Source of the DNA: Anaerolineaceae bacterium UBA5365
GTDB lineage: Bacteria; Chloroflexota; Anaerolineae; Anaerolineales; Anaerolineaceae
Length of the DNA: 7,143 nt
Direction of reading: 5' to 3'
Assembly: GCA_002407905.1 (NCBI GenBank)
Contig: DHPL01000029.1
Location: 30,768-37,910 of the forward strand
The notes beneath the pieces were generated by a model. It searched no databases, was not told where the DNA came from, and worked only from the letters and a program-made list of their open reading frames with translations. Position numbers and translations under genes: made by a program. Shown piece by piece: positions 1-5,610 of the stretch. Each line of letters begins with the position of its first letter. Position 1 is the first letter of the stretch.

Positions 1-224
1 TTGGTGAGGACGAAGCCCGCCATACCGTGGAATTGCCGGAGATGTACGTTGTGCAGCCCAGCAACGCGCTTTGGTTTGGCTATGCCTGGGAAGACAAGGG
101 CAAGCACTTGCCGGATGGTTTTACCTACACCAGCGCCAATAATGCCCAATGGCTGGACGCGGAGGGCATTCGGGAGTTCATTGCTCCCATCGAGGCAGAG
201 GTGCTGAAAGGCAACGAGGCATGA
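1..224 (+). CDS. C-terminal end of an unrecognised protein (5' truncated by the window edge)
   Basis: An open frame enters from the left edge (first full codon at base 3) and ends at TGA 222-224, giving the last 74 residues of a protein. The tail reads GEDEARHTVELPEMYVVQPS at its visible start and ends in EVLKGNEA. It is aromatic-rich in the middle (ALWFGYAWEDKGKHLP) and then acidic and helical. I do not recognise a family from this fragment. No membrane segment or catalytic motif is evident. The frame is judged real because its stop overlaps the start of the next gene in an ATGA junction, as at several other junctions here, and because its codon choice matches the neighbours. Its position at the head of this run suggests a role in the same sugar or glycan pathway, but that is context only. 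Confidence 0.7.
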   Translation, partial: GEDEARHTVELPEMYVVQPSNALWFGYAWEDKGKHLPDGFTYTSANNAQWLDAEGIREFIAPIEAEVLKGNEA

Positions 225-1147
225 GGATTTTGGTCACCGGCGCCAGCGGCCGCCTGGGCTTGAACCTGGCGCTGAAGGCTGCGGAGTTGGGGCACGAGGT
301 GATCGCGTGGAGCGGCAGCCGTGTTTTGCAGGGCGCCCCCTTTGCCAGCCGGGCGGTAGACCTGACCGTCTATTCCAAACTGGGCAAGGAGCTGGATGCC
401 GAGGCGCCTGAGGCGATCATCAACTGCGCCGCCTTCACCAACCTTGAATTAGCCGAGAGGGAACCTTGGCTGGCGGAAGGCATCAATGCCACTGTCCCTG
501 GGGAGTTGGCCCGGCTGGCGGCTGAGCGCGGTATGCGTTTCATCCAAATTTCCACCGACGCGGTGTTCGATGGCCGGAAGGGTGATTATTCCGAGGAGGA
601 TGCGCCAAACCCGGTGAACGTTTACGGGCGTACCAAGTTGGAAGGCGAGCAGCGGGTTTTGCACTATCACCCTGGGGCCTGTGTAGCCCGGGTGGTTTTT
701 TACAGTTGGGGGCCGGCGGGCAAGCCCAGCCTGGCAGAGTTCTTTTATGATCATTTGGCGGCTGAACACACGGTCAGCGGTTTTACGGACGCGATTTTCT
801 CACCGCTCTACGGGCCGCAATTGGCTGAAACCTTACTGGAAATTCTGGACGCGGAATTGTATGGGGTGTACCACTGCTTTGGTGCTGATTCGCTTTCCAA
901 ATACGCCTTTGGCGTGGCGCTGGCCCGGGAATTCGGGCTGGATGAGACCCTGATGAGCCCGAAAAGCGCTCTGGAATTCAACCCGGATACGCCGCGGGCC
1001 TTGAACCTGAGCATGGATAGCAGCAAACTGGCGGCGGCCTTTGGGCATGCCCTGCCTGGCTTGGATGCCGGGCTGGACGCCTTACACGCGGACTTGCAGA
1101 GCGGCTTGCGCCTGCGGTTACTGGGCATGAGCCCCAAGGAGGGATAG
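221..1147 (+). CDS. RmlD-like extended SDR sugar-nucleotide reductase/epimerase
   Basis: A 308-residue NAD(P)-dependent extended short-chain dehydrogenase, probably cytoplasmic, reducing or epimerising a sugar nucleotide or related sugar. Visible motifs are the Rossmann loop GASGRLG (residues 7-13), NCAA (68-71) at the end of the fourth strand, the STD triad strand in ISTDAVFDG (110-118) and the catalytic YGRTK (Y135, K139). Overall organisation and length match RmlD (dTDP-4-dehydrorhamnose reductase, about 300 residues). The substrate side diverges: where RmlD usually has an RTSW-VYG stretch, this protein has RVVFYSWGPAGKPSLAEFF (157-175), followed by GFTDAIFSP (187-195) and LSKYAFG (225-231). 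I associate that pattern with an SDR subfamily found beside NeuB-like genes rather than with true rhamnose synthesis. The start at 221 gives an ATGA overlap with the previous gene and places the Rossmann strand right at the N-terminus. A longer in-frame start at 149 would add a residue run unlike any SDR. The gene abuts the NeuB-like gene directly, so it may prepare that enzyme's substrate or modify its product. The exact substrate is unknown. Confidence 0.88.
   Translation: MRILVTGASGRLGLNLALKAAELGHEVIAWSGSRVLQGAPFASRAVDLTVYSKLGKELDAEAPEAIINCAAFTNLELAEREPWLAEGINATVPGELARLAAERGMRFIQISTDAVFDGRKGDYSEEDAPNPVNVYGRTKLEGEQRVLHYHPGACVARVVFYSWGPAGKPSLAEFFYDHLAAEHTVSGFTDAIFSPLYGPQLAETLLEILDAELYGVYHCFGADSLSKYAFGVALAREFGLDETLMSPKSALEFNPDTPRALNLSMDSSKLAAAFGHALPGLDAGLDALHADLQSGLRLRLLGMSPKEG
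1136..1143 (+). promoter_or_regulatory. Strong Shine-Dalgarno site of the NeuB-like gene
   Basis: AAGGAGGG lies inside the last codons of the SDR gene, 4 bases before ATG 1148. It is a near-perfect anti-16S match and the strongest of the junctions up to this point. It fixes the start of the NeuB-like gene at 1148, directly after the TAG stop of the SDR gene, and suggests that this enzyme is translated efficiently on its own as well as by coupling. Confidence 0.7.
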
Positions 1148-2215
1148 ATGGAGATCAGGATCGGCAAGCATGTGCTGGGGTTGAAGCAGCCAACGTACTT
1201 TGTGGCCGATATAGCCGCCAACCATGATGGCAGCCTGGAACGGGCTATTGAATTGATCCGCCTGGCCGCGGAGGCCGGGGCGGACGCGGCCAAGTTCCAG
1301 AACTTTAGGGGGCCGCAGATCGTCAGCGATTACGGCTTCAGCCATATGAACTCCCAGGTGAGCCACCAGGCCAGGTGGACCAAAAGCGTGACCGAGGTTT
1401 ATGACGCGGCGTCCATCCCCTTTGAATGGACCCCGATCCTGCGTGATGCCTGCGCGGAAAATGGGATCGATTTCTTCTCAGCGCCGTATGATTTTGAAGC
1501 TACGGACATGCTGGAGGCTTTTGTGCCGGCATACAAGATTGGCAGCGGCGACATTACCTGGATCGAGGCTTGCGAGCGGATCGCGAGTAAGGGCAAACCG
1601 GTGCTTTTGGCAACCGGCGCGGCGGATATCGGCGACGTGCAGCGTGCGGTTCAGGCGATTCTGGCGATTAACCCGCAGCTGGTGCTGATGCAATGCAACA
1701 CCAATTACACAGCCGATGAGGGCAATTTTGCCCATATCCACCTGAATGTGCTGCGCACTTATGCCCAAATGTGGCCGGAGCTCCTGCTGGGCCTGAGCGA
1801 CCATACTCACGGGCACGCCACCGTGCTGGGGGCAGTGGCCCTGGGCGCGCGGGTGATCGAAAAGCACTTTACCGATGACAACGGCCGGGATGGCCCCGAC
1901 CACGCCTTCGCGATGAACCCGCAAAGCTGGGCCGAGATGGTACGCAACACCCGCCAGCTCGAAGCCGCCCTGGGCGATGGGGATAAGCGCATCGTGGAAA
2001 ACGAGGCTGATACCGCGGTGGTTCAGCGGCGCTGCCTGCGGACTGCCCGCGCATTGGCAGCCGGCGAAGTGCTGACCCGAGCCGATATCGCCGTCTTGCG
2101 GCCGGCCACATCGGGGGCGATCATGCCTTATGAGATTGGCAAAGTTCTGGGCACGCGCGTTTTGCGCGCCATGGAAGAAGGCCAGGAACTGCGCTGGACT
2201 GACCTGGGGGTTTAG
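1148..2215 (+). CDS. neuB: NeuB/SpsE-family nonulosonic acid (sialic-acid-like) synthase
   Basis: A 355-residue cytoplasmic enzyme of the family that condenses phosphoenolpyruvate with an N-acetylhexosamine (ManNAc or a modified relative) to give a nine-carbon 2-keto acid. Family landmarks in order are ADIAANHDGS (20-29), EAGADAAKFQ (42-51), FFSAPYDFEATDMLE (109-123), YKIGSGDITW (129-138), KPVLLATG (150-157), LMQCNTNYTA (180-189), LGLSDHTHGHATVLGAVALGA (214-234), VIEKHFT (236-242) and GPDHAF (249-254). Together these form the TIM barrel. A C-terminal SAF/antifreeze-like domain follows (RRCLRTARALAAGEVLTRAD, then VLRPA at 316-320, ending near 350). The probable metal-binding histidines are H219 and H240, and R318 aligns with the substrate-contacting Arg of the SAF domain. 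Length is as usual (about 345-360). Two positions that are Glu in Neisseria NeuB are Asp here (D21, D135), and the usual LLHCTSEYPA-type strand is QCNTNYT. It therefore belongs to a divergent subgroup, and Neu5Ac is not assured as the product. The gene starts directly after the preceding stop. The symbol is used at family level only; legionaminate- or pseudaminate-like products are possible. Confidence 0.92.
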   Translation: MEIRIGKHVLGLKQPTYFVADIAANHDGSLERAIELIRLAAEAGADAAKFQNFRGPQIVSDYGFSHMNSQVSHQARWTKSVTEVYDAASIPFEWTPILRDACAENGIDFFSAPYDFEATDMLEAFVPAYKIGSGDITWIEACERIASKGKPVLLATGAADIGDVQRAVQAILAINPQLVLMQCNTNYTADEGNFAHIHLNVLRTYAQMWPELLLGLSDHTHGHATVLGAVALGARVIEKHFTDDNGRDGPDHAFAMNPQSWAEMVRNTRQLEAALGDGDKRIVENEADTAVVQRRCLRTARALAAGEVLTRADIAVLRPATSGAIMPYEIGKVLGTRVLRAMEEGQELRWTDLGV

Positions 2216-3328
2216 ATGCGAATATTGTACATTACCCGCAGCGATAGCGTACATGACCAGCGCTTTATGGCCGCCATGCTGGAAGGCGGCCACGAAGTGC
2301 ATTTGCTGCGCTTATTGCGGGGCGACCTTCCGGTGCCGGAGGGTGTGAAACTGCTGGACTGGCATGGCGTGGACCTGCCCATAAGGCTCTTTGCCGGGCG
2401 GACGGTGAATGAACTGCGCAAACTACTGCGCAAGGTAAAGCCGGACCTGGTCCATGCCGGCCCCCTGCAGGACGCGGCCTGGCTGGCCGCCAAGGCAGGG
2501 GCAAAACCGCTGCTGGCGATGAGCTGGGGCTTCGACCTGATGCGGGATCTTGAGCGCAGCGCACGCGACCGCCAGCGCGCCAGGTTTGCCTTAAGTAAGG
2601 CGGATGGGCTGATCGTGGATGCGCTTTGCAGCGGGGATAAAGCCGCCATGCTGGGCTTTAATCCCTATCGCATCGTCCGCTTTCCCTGGGGGGTGGACCT
2701 GGAGGCGTTTAACCCGCAGGCCTCCCGGGAAGATGGCGCAGCCTTGCGCCGAGAATTGGGCTGGGAGGACAACCTGGTCTTCCTCTGCCTGCGCTCCTGG
2801 GAAGCGAATTACGGCGTGGACGTATTGGCCAAAGCCTTTGTGCGTGCCTCCAAGGCGGACCCGCGCCTGCGGCTGCTATTGCTGAATGACGGCTCGAAGC
2901 GGGAGCAGATCCTGGGCATTCTGCGGCGCGGCAAGGCGCTGGATAAGGTGCATTTGGCCGGCCGGGTGAGCAACCTGGAGCTGCCTAAGTTCTATGCCGC
3001 GGCTGATGTTTACGTGAGTCCCTCGCATGTGGATGGCTCTTCGGTTTCACTGATGGAAGCCATGGCCATGGGCCTGCCCAGCATCGTCTCGGACATTCCC
3101 GCGAATAAGGAATGGGTCCAGCCCGGCAAACAGGGTTGTTTGTTCCCGGATAACGACCACAAAGCGCTTGCCAGGCGCCTGCAAAATTCCGCCCATACGG
3201 ATTTGACCCAGATGGGGGAAGCCGCCCGCGTATGGGCTGAGCATAAGGCCGACTGGAACATCAACAAAGAAATACTGTTAGACTCATATCGGCATTTTGG
3301 AGGCCAGGAAGTGAGTAAGGAAGCATGA
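2216..3328 (+). CDS. Glycosyltransferase, GT4-like (GT-B fold)
   Basis: A 370-residue predicted GT-B glycosyltransferase that would move a sugar from a nucleotide donor onto a growing surface glycan, at the cytoplasmic face of the membrane. The N-terminal Rossmann half begins MRILYITRSDS and includes PDLVHAGPLQDAAWLAA (76-92). The linker holds RFPWGVDLEAFNP (155-167), the typical 'PxGVDxxxFxP' signature. The C-terminal donor-binding half has LLLNDGSKREQ (221-231), VHLAGRVSNLELPKFYAAAD (245-264), the VSPSHVDGSSVSLMEAMAMG stretch (267-286) and then LPSIVSDIPANKEWV (287-301). The GT4 E-x7-E motif appears as D273-x7-E281, with Asp replacing the first Glu. No signal peptide or membrane segment is visible. 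ATG 2216 follows the stop of the NeuB-like gene with no gap. The start is supported because the first strand begins at residue 2. A weak GGGGG run precedes it, so translation is probably coupled. Donor and acceptor cannot be read from the sequence; adjacency to the NeuB-like gene makes a role in the same glycan likely. Confidence 0.88.
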   Translation: MRILYITRSDSVHDQRFMAAMLEGGHEVHLLRLLRGDLPVPEGVKLLDWHGVDLPIRLFAGRTVNELRKLLRKVKPDLVHAGPLQDAAWLAAKAGAKPLLAMSWGFDLMRDLERSARDRQRARFALSKADGLIVDALCSGDKAAMLGFNPYRIVRFPWGVDLEAFNPQASREDGAALRRELGWEDNLVFLCLRSWEANYGVDVLAKAFVRASKADPRLRLLLLNDGSKREQILGILRRGKALDKVHLAGRVSNLELPKFYAAADVYVSPSHVDGSSVSLMEAMAMGLPSIVSDIPANKEWVQPGKQGCLFPDNDHKALARRLQNSAHTDLTQMGEAARVWAEHKADWNINKEILLDSYRHFGGQEVSKEA

Positions 3329-3954
3329 AGAAGATCTTTTTGGTCAGTTTGGCCCTGCTGATGGCCATCCTGGCTTGCAATCTCCCATACCTCCCATCGC
3401 GCACTGCCAATACGCCGGAACCGCAGCCCGAAGTGTTGCTGCCCGGCTGGCAGTACTACGATGGCGAAGGCGTGCGCATCAATCTACCTTCGGATTTTGA
3501 AGCCCGCGACATCAACACCGACTTACCCCGGATGGTAGAGATCATCAAAGCCATTTTGGGTGAAGACAGTTCCGTATACCAGCTGATCGCCGATAATCTG
3601 ATCGATAAGATCGCCTGGTGGGGCGTGAACGCCACGGAAAACTTTGAAAGCGCGGATAAGGTGCTGGTTTACCGCAACCCGGGTATGAATGCCATCCCGA
3701 TCAGCACCCTGGCGGGTGCCCTCTCGCTGGTTGGCGGGGAGCAAGCCGGAAAACTGGATACGGAGAACCTTACTCTGGGCGCGCGCAAAGTTTCGCGGTT
3801 TAGCTCGGATGCGGGCGCCTGGGCGGCTTATGTGTTCAAGGAGGAAGGCGCCCTGTGGATGGTGCTCTACCTGAGCACGCCGGAAAAGTTCGACGCGAAC
3901 CTGGCGGATTACGATAAGAGCATGCAGTATCTGATCATCAACCCTCAGCCTTAG
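3325..3954 (+). CDS. Predicted lipoprotein of unknown function
   Basis: A 209-residue protein. Residues 1-18 form a type II signal peptide: basic MKK, a hydrophobic core (IFLVSLALLMA) and the lipobox I-L-A-C with the lipidated Cys at 18. A short extended linker rich in Pro, Thr and Glu (about 19-37) follows, then a globular domain opening GWQYYDGEGVRINLPSDF (41-58) and ending LIINPQP. It should sit on the outer face of the cytoplasmic membrane. The 'W-x-Y-x-D-G-x-G-V-x-I-x-LP' opening recalls small PsbP/Mog1-like surface domains, but I cannot assign a fold with confidence. The residue at -2 of the lipobox is Leu, slightly off the classical consensus but tolerated. The start at 3325 gives an ATGA overlap with the glycosyltransferase stop and is preceded by AAGGAA (3317-3322). 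An exported lipoprotein with no enzymatic motif is unexpected among cytoplasmic sugar enzymes. It may bind, stabilise or help export the glycan, or simply be carried in the operon. Its linker style resembles Anaerolineae lipoproteins. Confidence 0.82.
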   Translation: MKKIFLVSLALLMAILACNLPYLPSRTANTPEPQPEVLLPGWQYYDGEGVRINLPSDFEARDINTDLPRMVEIIKAILGEDSSVYQLIADNLIDKIAWWGVNATENFESADKVLVYRNPGMNAIPISTLAGALSLVGGEQAGKLDTENLTLGARKVSRFSSDAGAWAAYVFKEEGALWMVLYLSTPEKFDANLADYDKSMQYLIINPQP

Positions 3955-3957
3955 GAG
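3954..3957 (+). promoter_or_regulatory. Ribosome binding site deciding the GTG start at 3962
   Basis: GGAG overlaps the last base of the lipoprotein TAG stop and lies 4 bases before GTG 3962. No ATG in frame gives a family-like N-terminus, while the GTG places the nucleotide-binding strand at residues 7-10, as expected for SpsF proteins. The 7-base gap here (3955-3961) is the widest between any two genes in the window. Confidence 0.55.
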
Positions 3958-3961
3958 CCGT

Positions 3962-4741
3962 GTGGCCAAAGCCAAGACCGTTGCCATTATTCAGGCCCGC
4001 ATGGGCTCCAGCCGCCTGCCGGGCAAAGTGCTTTTGGACCTGGCCGGCCGGTCGGTGCTGGACCGGGTGATCGCGCGGTTGCGGCGGGCAAGGCTGATTG
4101 ACGCCCTGATGGTGGCCACCACTGCCGATAGTTCGGACGACCCCCTGGCCTTGCATTGCATGGAAGAAGGCATTGCCTGCAGCCGCGGATCGGTATTTGA
4201 TGTGCTGGACCGTTACCGCCAGGCAGCCGCTGCCAGCGGCGCGGAAGTGATCGTGCGGGTGACCGCCGATTGCCCAATGATCGACCCGGAAGAAGTGGAC
4301 CGGGTGATCGCGGCTTTTCATCAAAGCGGCTGCGATTTTGCGGCCAACCGCCTGCCCCCGCCTTTTGAACGCAGCACCCCGATCGGCATGGATACGGAAG
4401 TGTGCAGCCGCGCGGCGTTGGAGCGCGCCTGGCAGGAAGCCCAAGAAGCTTTTGAACGCGAGCACGTGATGCCCTACCTTTACACTGTTCCCGGGCGCTT
4501 CAAGGTGCAGGTACTGGACATGCAGCCCTCAATGGGGCATCTGCGCTTTACAGTGGATACCCCCCAGGACCTGGAGATGGCCCGCCTGGTTTACGCCTAC
4601 TTTGGCGGCCGGGATGATTTTAGCCTGCAGGAACTGCTGGCGGCCAATGAGGCGCACCCCGAATGGCAGGCGATGGTGAGCACGGTGGTCCACAAGGGCT
4701 TCCGCGATGTAGATGCCCGGGCTGCGGGAGGCGGGGCGTGA
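3962..4741 (+). CDS. spsF: SpsF-type cytidylyltransferase (acylneuraminate cytidylyltransferase family)
   Basis: A 259-residue nucleotidyltransferase predicted to activate an acidic sugar as its CMP derivative, in the cytoplasm. The N-terminal nucleotide-binding loop AIIQARMGSSRLPGKVLL (8-25) is the diagnostic SpsF form. Classical NeuA has an IPARGGSKxxxxKN-type loop instead. Further landmarks are LMVATTADSSDDPL (49-62), the RGSVFDVLDRY stretch (75-85), VRVTADCPMIDP (98-109, with the metal-site Asp region), EREHVMPYLY (165-174) and LRFTVDTPQDLEMA (194-207). Length fits the SpsF family (about 240-260). SpsF and SpsE occur together in Bacillus spore-coat sugar clusters, and here the SpsE/NeuB homologue lies two genes upstream, so a synthase-activator pair is a reasonable reading. 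The start is GTG, supported by a GGAG site. The stop overlaps the next gene in a GTGA junction. No SpsG/PseG-like partner is visible in the window. Whether CTP and a nonulosonic acid are the real substrates is inferred from the family and neighbourhood. Confidence 0.87.
   Translation: MAKAKTVAIIQARMGSSRLPGKVLLDLAGRSVLDRVIARLRRARLIDALMVATTADSSDDPLALHCMEEGIACSRGSVFDVLDRYRQAAAASGAEVIVRVTADCPMIDPEEVDRVIAAFHQSGCDFAANRLPPPFERSTPIGMDTEVCSRAALERAWQEAQEAFEREHVMPYLYTVPGRFKVQVLDMQPSMGHLRFTVDTPQDLEMARLVYAYFGGRDDFSLQELLAANEAHPEWQAMVSTVVHKGFRDVDARAAGGGA
4726..4731 (+). promoter_or_regulatory. Ribosome binding site deciding the GTG start at 4738
   Basis: GGGAGG lies 6 bases before GTG 4738, inside the Ala/Gly-rich last codons of the SpsF-like gene. 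It supports GTG 4738 as the methyltransferase start. An ATG in the same frame at 4663 would instead add 25 Gly/Arg-rich residues translated from SpsF coding sequence. Confidence 0.6.
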
Positions 4742-5610
4742 GCACCTGCCCGCTTTGCCAGGCTGAAGCAGCCCGTGAATTTACCCGGGTGGAATCATTT
4801 GGCTATCCCCTCAGCTACCTGCAGTGCGGCCATTGCGGCTTCATCTTCCAGGACCCTGAAAAAACAGAGGCCGCAAACCCATCTTTCTATGCGGAGACTT
4901 ACCGGAAAATTTATCAGGCCAGCCCCGAACCAACCGCCAAGGACCTGCGCCAGCAGGAATTGCGCGCAAGCGATCAACTGGACTTTTTACAGGCCCAGGG
5001 GATTAAACCGAAGCGCGTTCTGGACATTGGCGCATCCAGCGGGCTTCTGCTGGCCAAACTGCGCGAGGGCTTGCGGGCGGAGGTTGGGGGCGTGGAACCC
5101 GGCGATGCCTACCGGGCGATGGCCCAGGCGCGCGGGATAAGCGTTAGCCCCAGCATTGAAGCGCTGATTGCTTCCAAGCCGGAGCGGTTTGACCTGGTAA
5201 GCCTGATGCATGTTTTGGAGCATCTGCCCGATCCGCTGGGCAGCCTGCGCCAGATCCGCGAAGAATTACTGAGCCCGGATGGCTTCCTGCTGGTGGAAGT
5301 GCCGAACTTTTACGCTCACGATGCTTATGAGCTGGCCCATTTGGCTTGCTACACCCCGCATAGCCTGCGCCAAATGCTGCGCCGGGCTGGATTTGAAGTA
5401 CTGGTGGAGCGCCAGCACGGTTGGCCGCGCTCCCGAACCTTGCCGCTGTATTTAGGCATTCTGGCAAAACCAGCACCTGGGGCGGAGGAGACGGCCGTTC
5501 AGACAGAGAGTGGGGTGGGCTTAAAACGCTCCTGGGGCATGCTTAAGCGTAAAATACTGACCAGAATCATGCCGGCGAAAACCTGGCTGCCCCTGGAAGG
5601 ACCGCAATGA
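4738..5610 (+). CDS. Class I SAM-dependent methyltransferase with N-terminal zinc-ribbon-like segment
   Basis: A 290-residue predicted methyltransferase. Residues 1-34 carry a Cys4 pattern, CPLC (C4, C7) and CGHC (C30, C33), expected to bind zinc as in sugar-cluster methyltransferases that begin with a zinc-binding motif. The Rossmann-like methyltransferase core follows: VLDIGASSGLLL (94-105) is the SAM-binding motif I, E120 in GGVEPG is the likely ribose-binding acidic residue at the end of strand 2, and FDLVSLMHVLEHLPDP (151-166) covers motif II and the family's HVLEH signature. The segment GFLLVEVPN (182-190) is the next strand, and CYTPHSLRQMLRRAGFEV (204-221) the closing part of the fold. 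A basic tail of about 45 residues (roughly 246-290) extends beyond the fold and resembles no motif I know. The product probably O- or N- (possibly C-) methylates a sugar nucleotide or a glycan end; the acceptor is unknown. GTG 4738 overlaps the SpsF stop, and the gene's own stop overlaps the next start, so it is translationally linked on both sides. Confidence 0.87.
   Translation: MSTCPLCQAEAAREFTRVESFGYPLSYLQCGHCGFIFQDPEKTEAANPSFYAETYRKIYQASPEPTAKDLRQQELRASDQLDFLQAQGIKPKRVLDIGASSGLLLAKLREGLRAEVGGVEPGDAYRAMAQARGISVSPSIEALIASKPERFDLVSLMHVLEHLPDPLGSLRQIREELLSPDGFLLVEVPNFYAHDAYELAHLACYTPHSLRQMLRRAGFEVLVERQHGWPRSRTLPLYLGILAKPAPGAEETAVQTESGVGLKRSWGMLKRKILTRIMPAKTWLPLEGPQ
5595..5601 (+). promoter_or_regulatory. 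Ribosome binding site of the GT-A-like glycosyltransferase gene
   Basis: GGAAGGA ends 5 bases before ATG 5607, within the last codons of the methyltransferase gene. It supports the ATGA-overlapping start over the in-frame internal ATG at 5649 (residue 15). Residues 5-13 (RLTLFTAPK) also look like the family's conserved first strand. Confidence 0.55.

Noticed and set aside
1..207. A 68-codon plus-strand frame starting at TTG 1
   Set aside because: It competes with the frame ending at 224, which has better codon use and a stop overlapping the next start. The translation has no recognisable features.
149..220. Upstream extension of the SDR gene to ATG 149
   Set aside because: It would add 24 Gly/Arg/His-rich residues overlapping the previous gene's coding sequence. 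The Rossmann strand begins naturally at ATG 221, which also forms an ATGA junction.
1478..2302. A 274-codon minus-strand open frame opposite the NeuB-like gene
   Set aside because: It is a shadow of the NeuB and GT4 coding sequence. The translation is rich in His, Gln and Ala, with no family motif and no plausible operon partner.
4061..4312. A 15-base direct repeat (GACCGGGTGATCGCG at 4061 and 4298) in the SpsF-like gene
   Set aside because: Both copies encode Asp-Arg-Val-Ile-Ala in frame within ordinary helices. With biased codon use this is a likely coincidence, not a mobile or regulatory repeat.
4663..4737. Upstream extension of the methyltransferase gene to ATG 4663
   Set aside because: The added residues are an out-of-frame reading of the SpsF C-terminus. 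GTG 4738 has GGGAGG at good spacing and begins right before the CPLC motif.
3962..4741. Calling the cytidylyltransferase NeuA (CMP-Neu5Ac synthetase)
   Set aside because: The N-terminal loop is the QARMGSSRLPGK form of SpsF, not the PARGGSK form of NeuA, so the narrower name would overstate what is visible.
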